Assembly: GCF_030056575.1 (NCBI RefSeq)
Contig: NZ_JASHHX010000001.1
Span: 124,001-188,000 of the forward strand
Source: Rhodoblastus sp. 17X3
Lineage (GTDB): Bacteria > Pseudomonadota > Alphaproteobacteria > Rhizobiales > Beijerinckiaceae
Reading direction: 5' to 3'
Length of the DNA: 64,000 nt
A program made the position numbers and the translations under genes. The notes under the pieces are model-generated. The model was not told where the DNA came from. It did no database searches and was given only the letters and a program-made list of their open reading frames with translations. This document shows, one piece after another, positions 8,612 to 16,856 of the stretch (position 1 is its first letter; the number at the start of each line of letters is the position of its first letter).

Positions 8612-8806
8612 ATGCCGCAGACACTCCATGCTCCTCATTTCTCTTTTCACCTTCCTAAACTCTCGTCATCCGACGTCGGCGCTCTCGAATTTTTGGTCTG
8701 CGCTGCCGCCGTGCTGGCGCTAGTTGTCGTCCTTGCGATCGAATTCCCGCTTGGAAGGGACAACCCCGGGGATGACGGCACCTATATCGCCGCCTATCAA
8801 CATTAA
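8612..8806 (+). CDS. Small single-span membrane protein, 64 residues
   Basis: A textbook AGGAGG at 8601-8606 precedes the ATG by 5 bases, which decides this start inside a longer open frame. The protein has one hydrophobic segment (LEFLVCAAAVLALVVVLAIE, about residues 25-44) and a short hydrophilic tail ending in IAAYQH. I do not recognise a family. The 279 bases upstream (8333-8611) show no gene. Confidence 0.55.
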   Translation: MPQTLHAPHFSFHLPKLSSSDVGALEFLVCAAAVLALVVVLAIEFPLGRDNPGDDGTYIAAYQH

Positions 8807-8831
8807 GCGCATAGGGCGACCGCGCTGGCGC

Positions 8832-9110
8832 ATCCGTTTTCGCCAGCGCGTCCAGTTCGACGCCCTTATCAAGCGATGTTCCGGCGATGTCGTTCAGGTC
8901 ATCGCCAAGGGCTTCCCCACGGGCGGCGGCGCGGCGCACGGTGCGCTCGTCCTTGCCGGTGGCGTCGGCTGTCGCTGATGTGAACACGCCCTCATCCGTT
9001 CGAACAAATTGTCCGTTCGGTCCACAATTGCCGTTCCGCTTCGTCTCCGGGTGCAGCGTCTCATAGATCGCCTTGCTCCGGGCGATGGCGCGCGCCTCCT
9101 GCGCCGGCTC
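8832..9110 (-). pseudogene. Remnant of a ParB/plasmid-partition-like gene
   Basis: The minus-strand frame reads AIYETLHPETKRNGN, then ATADATGKDERTVRRAAARG and GTSLDKGVELDALAKT, the order seen in ParB-like proteins of alphaproteobacterial phages and plasmids. Homology begins abruptly after an in-frame TGA at 9113 and stops after LAKT, so both ends of the gene are missing. There is no start codon at the right place. It indicates that the cargo half of the element has been rearranged. Confidence 0.6.
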
Positions 9111-9209
9111 TCAGAGAACGAGGCCCGCGAGGTCGCCAATGTCATGTTGGCGATGCGGATATTGACCAAGCGAAGTCGCGGCTGACGCGACCCGCTGCCG
9201 ACGTTCACG

Positions 9210-9911
9210 TCAAACTTGCGTTCCGAAGACGAAGCCAATCCCGGCCGTGACCGCCATCGCCAACGCGCCCCAAAAGGTGACGCGGATCGTCGCCTGAAAA
9301 ACCTTGGCGCCGCCAGTCCTGGCGCCGACGTAGCCCAACAGGGCCAGAAACAATAGGGAGGCGATGGATACGGTTTCCACTACGTGCGAGGCCGGCGTCG
9401 CCAGCGCCAGGACCAGCGGCAGGGCGGCCCCGACCGCGAACGAGGCTGCGGAAGCCAATGCCGCCTGCACGGGCCGCGCCCGGGTCAAATCCGATATACC
9501 GAGTTCGTCGCGAGCGTGGGCCGCGAGCGAGTCGCTCGCCATCAGTTGCTCGGCGACCTGCAGGGCGAGCGTCTTGTCCAGTCCGCGCTTCATGTAAATT
9601 CCTGCCAGTTCCTTCAACTCTCCCTCAGGATTTTCGCTGAGTTCGCTGCGTTCGCGGGACAAATCCGCCGTTTCGGAATCGGATTGGGAACTGACCGAGA
9701 CATATTCGCCTGCGGCCATCGACATGGCGCCGGCGACGAGGCCGGCGACGGCCGCCGTGAGAATAGCCTGATGCGTTCCCTGGGCGCTGGCGACGCCGAT
9801 AATCAGGCTCGAGGTGGAGAGCAGGCCGTCATTAGCGCCGAGAACCGCCGCCCTGAGCCAACCGAGGCGCTCGACGGCGTGATTTTCGCGATGTCCCCAC
9901 GTTCGGACCAT
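9210..9911 (-). CDS. VIT1/CCC1-family membrane transporter
   Basis: VIT1/CCC1 proteins move Fe2+ or Mn2+ across membranes. The 233-residue product starts GHRENHAVERLGWLRAAVLG followed by ANDGLLSTSSLIIGVASA, the family signature for helix 1. It has helix 2 with AGAMSMAAGEYVSVSSQSD, a hydrophilic metal-binding middle rich in Glu, and three further hydrophobic helices to the C-terminus, giving five spans. The ATG at 9911 aligns with the usual N-terminus; the frame upstream to 10004 has no family similarity. It is cargo of the element, on the packaging-module strand but separated from it by 201 bases. Confidence 0.9.
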   Translation of the reverse strand: MVRTWGHRENHAVERLGWLRAAVLGANDGLLSTSSLIIGVASAQGTHQAILTAAVAGLVAGAMSMAAGEYVSVSSQSDSETADLSRERSELSENPEGELKELAGIYMKRGLDKTLALQVAEQLMASDSLAAHARDELGISDLTRARPVQAALASAASFAVGAALPLVLALATPASHVVETVSIASLLFLALLGYVGARTGGAKVFQATIRVTFWGALAMAVTAGIGFVFGTQV

Positions 9912-10066
9912 GATCTGCCGCCCCCTCAGCAAGTTGCCGAAGACCCTATCGGCGAGGCGCCATTGTCGAAAGATTCGGATTTTGCACAAGCCTGGATTTT
10001 GCAAATGGGCCCAACGAAATTGAGCTGATTACAAAACTGCCATGGCGAGAGTAACCCTCGAGACGC

Positions 10067-10094
10067 CGCACGCCAGTGCATCCGTGGTGGGTGT
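10067..10094. repeat. Second copy of the CGCCAGTGCATCCGTGG hairpin
   Basis: CGCACGCCA and TGGTGGGTG flank the same GTGCATCCG loop as the hairpin at 6943-6971, with some mismatches in the stem. It lies just after the 3' end of the gene finishing at 10113, where it could end the packaging transcript. Confidence 0.6.
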
Positions 10095-10112
10095 TCTGCT
10101 GTTCGGCGTCGG

Positions 10113-10385
10113 TCACGCCTGACCGGCCGCCGGCATCGTCAAAAGTTGCTCGCGCGCCATATCAATGAAAACCTTCGGCATAGCGAAGGCGACCGCGTCG
10201 GAAATTTCCGGGTTTAGCTCTTTAATAAGCCGTGAGACCTCGGATCCAATTCGGGCTAATTCGGCGTCAATTTCGGCCTGCGGTCGCCCCGCGAGATCCA
10301 GGCATGTTTCGTAAAGATATCGATCGGCGAACGGGGCAATCACCCCCCGAATGAGTTCGACAGCCTGCTTCAGTTCCGGCGTCAT
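10113..10385 (-). CDS. Hypothetical protein, last gene of packaging module
   Basis: The 90-residue soluble, helical product (TPELKQAVELIRGVIAPF, then LARIGSEVSRLIKELNPEIS) matches no family I know. Its start overlaps the stop of the gp10-like gene by four bases (ATGA), so it belongs to the same translation-coupled run. A small virion or assembly protein is possible from position only. Confidence 0.6.
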   Translation of the reverse strand: MTPELKQAVELIRGVIAPFADRYLYETCLDLAGRPQAEIDAELARIGSEVSRLIKELNPEISDAVAFAMPKVFIDMAREQLLTMPAAGQA

Positions 10386-10921
10386 TTGCGCTTGCCCTCG
10401 TCTTCATCCTCGGGGCCAAATTCATCCCAGATCTTTTCACCCGTTTCTTTCAGGATGTGCAGAAGGTGGGCCACGTTCCGGAAGTTGGAGCCGCCGCTTA
10501 TCATCGCGGTATAGACAAGCTTCCCGGTCATCTCAGCGATCAAATGGCCATTGGCCATGGCGGCAGCCGACAAGAATGGACGCGGCGGAATTTTCGACGT
10601 CCCCAGCTCGTGCCAGACCGCCTTCACGTTGTTCGATCCAACATAACCGGCAATGTCGCTTCCTTCATGAACCGGCGCCGTGATCTCGATCGACCGCTTA
10701 AGCTCGCCGGTTTCAAGCAATGGCGTGTCGCCCCTCGCCTTGTGCGCAATCGTCTCAGGCTTCAGCGCCGGCCAAAACGGCTGCGGGTGGCCGAGCATAC
10801 CCTTCGCCTTGCGCTGAATGAGCTTGCAGCCCCTTACGACGGCAACCTCCTCGGCGAGGCGGATATCGGCCTCCATTGTCAGCAAATGAGCGGCAAATTC
10901 GCCTAGGGAAAAAGTCTTCAT
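10382..10921 (-). CDS. HK97-gp10-like (head-tail/tail completion) protein
   Basis: gp10-family proteins join the phage head or tail tube. The 179-residue product has KPETIAHKARGDTPLLETGE and later VWHELGTSKIPPRPFLSAA, the typical pair of family motifs (LxxTGxL...ExGT...PPRPFL). The ATG at 10921 overlaps the terminase stop as ATGA, whereas the longer frame start at 10960 lies inside terL. Its presence without recognisable capsid or portal genes is odd. Confidence 0.85.
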   Translation of the reverse strand: MKTFSLGEFAAHLLTMEADIRLAEEVAVVRGCKLIQRKAKGMLGHPQPFWPALKPETIAHKARGDTPLLETGELKRSIEITAPVHEGSDIAGYVGSNNVKAVWHELGTSKIPPRPFLSAAAMANGHLIAEMTGKLVYTAMISGGSNFRNVAHLLHILKETGEKIWDEFGPEDEDEGKRK

Positions 10922-12297
10922 GTTGCATCCCCGGCTGATTTGGCTTGTTCGGCGTCCCATTCGACCGACCCAACCGCGTAGGTTCGCGCAATCGGCTCCG
11001 GAGCGTCCGCCTGCGCCATCGCGTCGCGCCGCATCAGTTCGAACAGCGCCGAGCCTTTGACCATCGTCTTGGTCATTAATTCCGTGAGCGCCCAGACCAG
11101 AGCGTCGAGGCGGTCCGGCGACTTGTTCGACCCGGGCTCAAAGCTGCAAAGCTGATCTTCCAGCTCGGCGAACATCCCGACGTGATGGACGCGGCCGTTC
11201 TCATAGAGTGCAGATATAGGTTCGGCGCGGGCGACCTTGCCGCGCGAGGCGTGGACGAGGGTGATGGCGACATTCGGATCGATGACTCGAATCGTGCTCT
11301 CCACCATCGCGCCGCCTTGGTTCGCTTCGGCGACGATCCGGTCGGCTTCCCATCGGTGATAGGCTCTGACCGCAATCGAGGCCCATTCGGTCGGCGAGTA
11401 TTTGCCCGACAGATCTTCGAGAATGCAGCCCTCGGCGTTGTCGTCGATCGCGGCGACCACGATCCCGGTCTCGTCGCTCGTTTCGCTCACCGAAACGGCG
11501 GGATCGACCGCGACCACGATCCGCCGAAGGTTGACGCCCTTCCGGTCCTGCCAGCGGCTGGATTCGATCATGTCGCGGGTCCACAACGCGCCTTGGACGT
11601 CTTCGAGCAACTCGGCGTTCAATTCCTGCCGGCCGAGGCGCGTGCCTTCGTATTTCCGCACGATCTGCGAAAAGAATGTCGGCGCCAGATTCTCGCGGTT
11701 GTCATAGGTCGAGCCGCGCGTGACTCTCACGTCCTGGCCATCCTGCGCGACGAGCTGCTTGATGATTTTGAGCGGCTTCGGCGTCGTCGTCACAACCTGG
11801 CGCGGCCGTTCGCCAAGGCGCAGACCAAATTGCAGCATCGACCACGTTTCCTCGACATTGCGCCAGGCGGCCAATTCATCGGCCCATGCTGCGCCGTGTT
11901 GCGGCCCGCGAAGGCGCTCCGGCTCCTCGCTCGAAAACATCGTCGCAATGCAGCCGTTCGGCCATGTCAGACGGCGCTTTGACGGCTCATAGGTCGGTCG
12001 ATTCCAGTCCGGACAGATCGACAGGATGCCGCTCTCGCCCTCGACCATCGTATCGCGCACGTCGCCCGCCGTAGGCCCCACCAAGGCGATACGGTGAACC
12101 TTGCCGGCCTCGGCGATCGATCGAACCCATTCGCTCCCGGTTCTGGTTTTTCCAAACCCACGGCCCGCCAAAATCAACCAGGTCGTCCATTCGTCGTCGG
12201 GCGGCGGTAATTGTTGGGGGCGAGCCTTCGACGCCCAATCGTCTTCGAGGGCTGAGGCCAGTCGCGCGAAGGGCGAATGGTCGGCGGAATCATGCAC
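10918..12297 (-). CDS. Phage terminase large subunit
   Basis: TerL is the motor ATPase and nuclease that packages DNA into a prohead. The 459-residue protein has Walker A GRGFGKT at residues 45-51, Walker B AAWADELAAW near 140, and the RNase H-like nuclease start VVAVDPAVSVSETSDETGI in the C-terminal half, then AEANQGGAMV. It looks intact. It overlaps terS by 8 bases upstream and the gp10-like gene by 4 downstream. The HK97/GTA-type sequence suggests headful or cos packaging; the sequence alone does not say which. Confidence 0.95.
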   Translation of the reverse strand: MHDSADHSPFARLASALEDDWASKARPQQLPPPDDEWTTWLILAGRGFGKTRTGSEWVRSIAEAGKVHRIALVGPTAGDVRDTMVEGESGILSICPDWNRPTYEPSKRRLTWPNGCIATMFSSEEPERLRGPQHGAAWADELAAWRNVEETWSMLQFGLRLGERPRQVVTTTPKPLKIIKQLVAQDGQDVRVTRGSTYDNRENLAPTFFSQIVRKYEGTRLGRQELNAELLEDVQGALWTRDMIESSRWQDRKGVNLRRIVVAVDPAVSVSETSDETGIVVAAIDDNAEGCILEDLSGKYSPTEWASIAVRAYHRWEADRIVAEANQGGAMVESTIRVIDPNVAITLVHASRGKVARAEPISALYENGRVHHVGMFAELEDQLCSFEPGSNKSPDRLDALVWALTELMTKTMVKGSALFELMRRDAMAQADAPEPIARTYAVGSVEWDAEQAKSAGDAT

Positions 12298-12931
12298 GGG
12301 TCGCCTCCATCAGTTTCGGCGGCGCCCCATTGATCATGGGCGCAGCGTTGTATTTTTCGTCGAGGCGCTTGAAGAGGGCGACGATATCGGCGCGGGCCTC
12401 CGGATGAGCGGCGCAGACCTGAATGAGCCCGGCCTGCAACTCGGAAAAGGGCTGGCTGTTGAGAATGGCGAAATTGTTTTGAACGTTGACGATCGTGCTG
12501 CTGGCAATAGTCGAGACTTGCCCCGTAACCCGGCCGATCTCCTTCAGGACGTCCGTCAGCCGAGCCGATATGGCTACGACGCCGGCGAGATCGTCCTTCG
12601 CCGCGAGGCGATCAAATTGGTAGAAAAGCGCCGATCGGAGAATGGCGTAATAATCGATCAGCGATTGGCTTTCTTCGGCGGCGACTTCCGCCAGCTTGGC
12701 GATCTTGCCCGCGCCGATCAGATACGACGCCTTGCGGTCGTCGCTGACATGGCGCTCCATGTGGCGCCAGATTGCATCCCGATGCAGGTCGAATTGCTCG
12801 GCCAGCTTGTCGAGGCTCACACCAGCGCAGCGAAGCGCCTCGATCCGAGGACGCTCAGGATGCTTGCACACGGTGCAACGGTTCTCCGGCGAGATTTTCC
12901 GTGAGCCGCTTTTCGGGTAGCCCTTCGGCAT
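12290..12931 (-). CDS. Putative terminase small subunit (zinc-ribbon plus HTH)
   Basis: The 213-residue protein precedes and overlaps terL, the usual place for terS. Near the N-terminus is CTVCKHPERPRIEALRCAGV followed by SLDKLAEQFDLHRDAIWRHM, a DNA-binding HTH with a nearby CxxC. A long helical middle follows (two stretches around residues 80-140), suitable for ring oligomerisation. The recognised part is the HTH; the terS role rests on position. Confidence 0.7.
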   Translation of the reverse strand: MPKGYPKSGSRKISPENRCTVCKHPERPRIEALRCAGVSLDKLAEQFDLHRDAIWRHMERHVSDDRKASYLIGAGKIAKLAEVAAEESQSLIDYYAILRSALFYQFDRLAAKDDLAGVVAISARLTDVLKEIGRVTGQVSTIASSTIVNVQNNFAILNSQPFSELQAGLIQVCAAHPEARADIVALFKRLDEKYNAAPMINGAPPKLMEATRA

Positions 12932-12932
12932 T

Positions 12933-13262
12933 TCAGCCCTCTTCCGCGACCCGGAAACCGTGAATGATCAGATCGGCAACGGCCTCGATCGGCGCGACGA
13001 TCACGCCGTCGTCGTCAGCCGCGAACGCCTGTCCCCGCCACGAGCAGCCCGCGCGGGGCGAACCCATCAGCCGGATCGATCCGAGCGACGGAGCCGGCGC
13101 CACCTCTTCTTCGATCAAGGTAAAACCGGCGCCTGCCGTCAAGGAAGCGACCGCCTGTTCCGGAACGGAGACGGTGCCGTCGTCGTGAACGCGATATCGC
13201 TCGGTGCCGTAATTGCACTCATCGCAGCCGGGCGGCGCGATCAATCGGACCATATCCGTCAT
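12933..13262 (-). CDS. Small phage-type protein with an internal duplication
   Basis: The 109-residue product contains two related halves. The first is around CNYGTERYRVHDDGTVSVP and AVASLTAGAGFTLIEEE, the second around CSWRGQAFAADDDGVIVAP and AVADLIIHGFRVAEE. Each unit has a Cys, a turn with DDG, a Val-x-x-Pro strand, an AVA-x-L helix and a GF strand before an acidic end. The start at 13262 follows the upstream stop by one base. I infer a small structural or adaptor protein; no family name is certain. Confidence 0.65.
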   Translation of the reverse strand: MTDMVRLIAPPGCDECNYGTERYRVHDDGTVSVPEQAVASLTAGAGFTLIEEEVAPAPSLGSIRLMGSPRAGCSWRGQAFAADDDGVIVAPIEAVADLIIHGFRVAEEG

Positions 13263-13263
13263 G

Positions 13264-13578
13264 TCACACCGCCGATCCGGTGAGGGGATCGCGCCAGACG
13301 AGGCCGTCAAAGACGATCCATTTGTTCAGCGTCGTGTCGATGAACTCGAAGCCGGGCGCGGCCGTGTAAGGCGGCGTCAGGGCGCCGGGCTTCGGCCGTG
13401 CGGATGTCGGACCCGACGGAGCGACATTCGCCCAGCCGTTGGCCATTAAAACTGCGGCGTCGAAGTCAGGGACATCGACATAACTGCCGGGCGCGGCGGA
13501 ATAGGTGCGGCCGTTCGCAACAACACTCTGTTGCTGGATGTTCGGCGGCGGGAGTAGGCGGGTCGTAAGCTGCATCAT
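13264..13578 (-). CDS. Small phage-type hypothetical protein, 104 residues
   Basis: The product has a Pro/Gln-rich start (MMQLTTRLLPPPNIQQQ), then a strand-rich unit, GRTYSAAPGSYVDVPDFDAA plus VLMANGWANV, which resembles the repeat unit of the next protein. It ends with a second segment with FIDTTLNKWIVFDGL. The ATG at 13578 overlaps the upstream stop as ATGA. Likely a virion-associated or assembly protein, from context only. Confidence 0.6.
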   Translation of the reverse strand: MMQLTTRLLPPPNIQQQSVVANGRTYSAAPGSYVDVPDFDAAVLMANGWANVAPSGPTSARPKPGALTPPYTAAPGFEFIDTTLNKWIVFDGLVWRDPLTGSAV

Positions 13579-14234
13579 TGTCTCCAATCGGATTCAGGAC
13601 GGCCGCGAACCGACGCAGACCGCGCATTCGCTTCACGCCAAACCTTGTCGAACTGCTCGACGTTGCCGAGCCGGCGATTCAGATCCTCGACCTTCGAAAG
13701 GAGATCGTCAGCCTGCGCCAACAGCGCCTCGGCTTTGCGGAAATCGGCGTCACGCGGATCAATTCGGCGATAGTCGACGGGGCCGTCAGCCTTCCACAGA
13801 TCAAGGACCGCCTCCGGATTGGCGGGGCGATCGACCAAGCTCAATTCCGACCAAGCAATCTTGGTGATGATCTTCGAGTTTTTCGGGTCGCGGCCCAAGA
13901 CCTTGCCACCGATGCTCAGGCCTTTCAGGACGCCCGTCTGAACCTTCTTGATCGCGACCGGATCGACCACAGTCGCCTCGATCAGCGTCCGGTTCTTGTC
14001 GTCGATCTCGACGTGATCGACTTTGCCCGCCGCGTCCAGGCCGTGCATCGAGCGGAGGGCGCCTGTCCCATGCGCCATGAAGTCGGGAATGGCTTTGCGA
14101 ATGGCCGAGGCGAGAACGATCTCGCCGGACCGGTCAACCTCTTCCGTCGAGGCGATGCCGGTGATGTGCAGCAGGCCGTCGTCGTCTTCCTCAACCTTGC
14201 GCAGCCGACCGTAGACGTGGAAGCGGGCGCTCAT
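13575..14234 (-). CDS. XkdF-like/prohead serine-protease-like protein
   Basis: The 219-residue product begins RFHVYGRLRKVEEDDDGLLH and contains ITGIASTEEVDRSGEIV, then VDHVEIDDKNRTLIEATVVD and GVLKGLSIGGKVLGRD, then WSELSLVDRPANPEA. These are the order and motifs of the phage XkdF/prohead-protease fold, with the L-S-I-G and S-L-V-D-x-P signatures. Such proteins mature heads, but here no capsid gene accompanies it. The ATG at 14234 overlaps the upstream stop; a start at 14288 has no support. Confidence 0.75.
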   Translation of the reverse strand: MSARFHVYGRLRKVEEDDDGLLHITGIASTEEVDRSGEIVLASAIRKAIPDFMAHGTGALRSMHGLDAAGKVDHVEIDDKNRTLIEATVVDPVAIKKVQTGVLKGLSIGGKVLGRDPKNSKIITKIAWSELSLVDRPANPEAVLDLWKADGPVDYRRIDPRDADFRKAEALLAQADDLLSKVEDLNRRLGNVEQFDKVWREANARSASVRGRPESDWRQ

Positions 14235-14950
14235 TGATCGAGGCCCTTCACAACACCGCCGGTCGTCTCGGCGATATGGGCGGACCATTCGAGCTGAGCG
14301 CGTCGAACATCGTCGGTTGACGGGCCGACCGGCTTCAGATCGCCGATTTTGGCGTCGTACTGCTCAAGCCAGCGAAGATGCTCAAGGCCGGAATTGGGAA
14401 GGCGCGAGTTGCGCTGATGACCCAGTAGGATCAGAGGCTCGCGGACGCCGAGGGCTTTGGCGATCAGTTTATTGTGATGCGCCGCGACTTCCTTCAATTC
14501 GTCGACGATCGGCGTGATCTCTTCGGCGAGGATGTCCAGGACGGCCAGTTCGATTTCCGCTTCGATGGCCTTGGCCTTGCGTTCGGCTTCGTTGAGTTGC
14601 TGGCGAAGCTGGCCAGCCGCCGTGCGCGCCGCCGCTGCCGTGGCGCGAGTCTCAGCCGAACGATTTTCGAGATCTTTGCGCTCCTCGATGCGCGGGCCGG
14701 GAGCGTCGCCCTTGCCGCTCGTCGCCCACGCCTGAACGTCTGCGGCCTCGCGGGCTTCGATGCCCGCCAGATCGGCGCTATAGGCGTGCTCAGCCTGTTC
14801 GGCCCCGCTCAGCCGCTCGATGGCCTGACGCAAGCCAGTCGCCTCGGAAAGATGCTCTTGCCGCTCTCCGAGCAGCTTGTTGACCATCTCGCGCCCCGGT
14901 GAGACGTTTTCGCCGTCGATGGGTTCGACGAGTTTCAATGTCTTGATCAA
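14231..14950 (-). CDS. Coiled-coil hypothetical protein, first gene of packaging module
   Basis: The 239-residue product is largely coiled coil: residues about 25-150 are rich in Glu, Ala, Arg and Gln with heptad spacing (for example LRQQLNEAERKAKAIEAEIE). The C-terminal third is more globular and includes LEHLRWLEQYDAKIGDLKP. It lies at the head of the coupled run before the protease-like gene, where a scaffolding protein would be expected, but I cannot show that role from sequence. Confidence 0.6.
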   Translation of the reverse strand: MIKTLKLVEPIDGENVSPGREMVNKLLGERQEHLSEATGLRQAIERLSGAEQAEHAYSADLAGIEAREAADVQAWATSGKGDAPGPRIEERKDLENRSAETRATAAAARTAAGQLRQQLNEAERKAKAIEAEIELAVLDILAEEITPIVDELKEVAAHHNKLIAKALGVREPLILLGHQRNSRLPNSGLEHLRWLEQYDAKIGDLKPVGPSTDDVRRAQLEWSAHIAETTGGVVKGLDQ

Positions 14951-15311
14951 ATTGGCCTCCTTCTGAGCGCGAAAAATCGTCGCGTTGATACCCTCAAGTT
15001 ACCCTATTTGAGATTCGTGCCCAATATGACAAATCAAGACATTGAAAAAACATCAGAAAATATTTTTGAGCACCTGTTGTTGTATCAGGTGCGCGCTGTT
15101 TTTACGGGCCGGCGACCAAGCGGGAAATGGCGCCCGGATCGACGGAGAGAGGAAAACTCGGCGCTGCTGTTTTCGCCCTTTTGGGCGGAAAATCAGGGAG
15201 GTTTTCTTATGGCCAAGGTCAAGGCAAAAAAAATCCCGTCGCACGAGTGGAGAAGGCAGGGCGTCTTTTCCCTCCCAATTCCTCGCATGGTCCGCTCACT
15301 ACTGCCCCACC

Positions 15312-15428
15312 TGTGAAGGTGCGGCGGGGCAAGGTGCGGCAAGTTCGGCGGATGTGGCGCCCCACCCAACCCCCTATAGGGGTGTGGGGTGGGGCGGGGC
15401 AGATTTTCCAGCCAATGTGAGGTGCGGC
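15312..15428. repeat. GC-rich repeat region with GGTGCGGC repeats and a large inverted repeat
   Basis: The gap 14951-15432 has no convincing gene. Its right end has GGTGCGGC at about 15318, 15333 and 15421, plus an inverted repeat at 15359-15395 centred on TATA, where GCCCCACCC...CCCC faces GGGG...GGGTGGGGC with one bulge; CCCCTATAGGGG at 15371-15382 is a perfect palindrome. The region directly follows the replication ATPase gene and could be the element's origin or a packaging site. Confidence 0.5.
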
Positions 15429-15432
15429 AAAA

Positions 15433-16620
15433 TCAGTCATCGGCGAATGTCCCGACTTCGACGTAATCGCGAAGCTCTCGCTTAGCGTCCCGCTTCTGGG
15501 CGACGACGAGCATTCCTGACTTTTTCCAGATTTTCAGGAGGCCGATGATTTTGGCTTTGTGCTGCTTGTTGCCGGTGTCGAGTTGCATCACCTGCGCCAC
15601 GGCCTTTCCGACCCAATCAGCCGCTTGCGAGTTATCCCGCCATTGGCCTGCGGCGACGGCGTCTTGAACGGCGCGGAGATCGGCGACGGTGACCTGGTCG
15701 AGTGGGTCAGGCCATTTCCATACGGTGACGACGCCGACGTGATCGCCGTTGCCAATCTCGACCGACGTGATTTTGTACCAATCGGATTTGTCCGGCGGCG
15801 GCGCCAGATTGCTTTTGCCGTTGTCGACGCGGAAATGGAGCCGGCGATGTTCGACGCCAGCTCTGGCGCCTTCGTCTTCGGTCATGACATTCAGCACGCG
15901 GGCTGATCTGGCGGCGGACAGGAGCGCCACAGCGCCGCGCCCGTCCTCGACGGTGACCTCGGCGCCATTGGTCTTGCGGACGTGGTGGACGAGTTCGACG
16001 GCGCATCCTGTGTCGTCGGCGATCTTCGCCCATGCCTTGGCGACGCGGTCGATTGCTCCGTTGTCGTTTTCCGTGACGCGGTGCGAACTGACGAAAGGGT
16101 CAATAATCACCACGTCGATCTTGTTGGCCATGATGGTCGCCTTGATGGCGTCGATCACCGGCGCGATGACCTGGGCGCCGTCTCTGGTCTGCTCGGCGAT
16201 GACCAGATCCATATCGCGGCCGGAATCGACAAACAGGCGTCCCTCAAAGTCTGAGGCCGCCAAACCGTGTTTGACGGCGGCGGCCATGATGCGGCGTTGA
16301 AGCTCGTCTTCCGGGTCTTCCCCGTTCCACATCCAAACTTTGAATCTACCCGAAGGGCTGATCCCGAGCAGCGGCTTCCCGCTGGTCATCGCGAGCATCT
16401 CAACAATTCCCAGCGAGGATTTGCCAACGCCTCCCGGCGCGACCGTGGTGCTGATGAATTTACGGGTGTGATGGCCTCCATAGATAAATTGACGCTTTGG
16501 GATCGTGTCGGGCTCAATCCAGGCGAAAGGCTTGGCACGGATCGCCTTGCCGGGCATCGGCGGCTGGAAGGCCTCGCCCGGCTGCTCGTAGAACGGATCG
16601 AATGGGATGGGTTGTCTCAT
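15433..16620 (-). CDS. RepA-like replicative ATPase (RecA fold)
   Basis: The 395-residue protein has Walker A GGVGKSS at residues 63-69, an ordered RecA-like core with VWMWNGEDPEDELQRRI and VDVVIIDPFVSSHRV (Walker B), and the sensor VELVHHVRKTNG. This matches the AAA_25/RepA group of phage and plasmid helicases that unwind DNA at an origin. It is the last gene of the coupled run 17777-15433 and lies next to the repeat region 15312-15428, consistent with origin replication of the excised element. Confidence 0.8.
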   Translation of the reverse strand: MRQPIPFDPFYEQPGEAFQPPMPGKAIRAKPFAWIEPDTIPKRQFIYGGHHTRKFISTTVAPGGVGKSSLGIVEMLAMTSGKPLLGISPSGRFKVWMWNGEDPEDELQRRIMAAAVKHGLAASDFEGRLFVDSGRDMDLVIAEQTRDGAQVIAPVIDAIKATIMANKIDVVIIDPFVSSHRVTENDNGAIDRVAKAWAKIADDTGCAVELVHHVRKTNGAEVTVEDGRGAVALLSAARSARVLNVMTEDEGARAGVEHRRLHFRVDNGKSNLAPPPDKSDWYKITSVEIGNGDHVGVVTVWKWPDPLDQVTVADLRAVQDAVAAGQWRDNSQAADWVGKAVAQVMQLDTGNKQHKAKIIGLLKIWKKSGMLVVAQKRDAKRELRDYVEVGTFADD

Positions 16621-16856
16621 TCGGCAGCCTCACACATCTCCACCGGCGCGGCCATGACGGCCCGCACGGTCTTGAACTCGCGAAGAGCCGCGCGGGCGTG
16701 ATCCGCGAAGCATTGCAGATCCCAAATGGCGCCGGCGTCGTCGGCGATCTCCAGATGGCCTTGCGCGAGTCGTGCGTAATGCATCGCCATGGCGAGGTTG
16801 CTGTGCGATTCTTCGCGGGCTTTTGTCGCCAATTCTTCGGAAGGGACGCTGGTCAA
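16617..16856 (-). CDS. Small hypothetical protein in replication module
   Basis: The 79-residue helical product (SEELATKAREESHSNLAMAM, then GAIWDLQCFADHARAALRE) starts at a TTG that overlaps the stop of the RuvC-like gene by four bases. Its own stop overlaps the ATPase start. No family is recognised. The coupling on both sides supports it as a real gene. Confidence 0.6.
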   Translation of the reverse strand: MTSVPSEELATKAREESHSNLAMAMHYARLAQGHLEIADDAGAIWDLQCFADHARAALREFKTVRAVMAAPVEMCEAAE

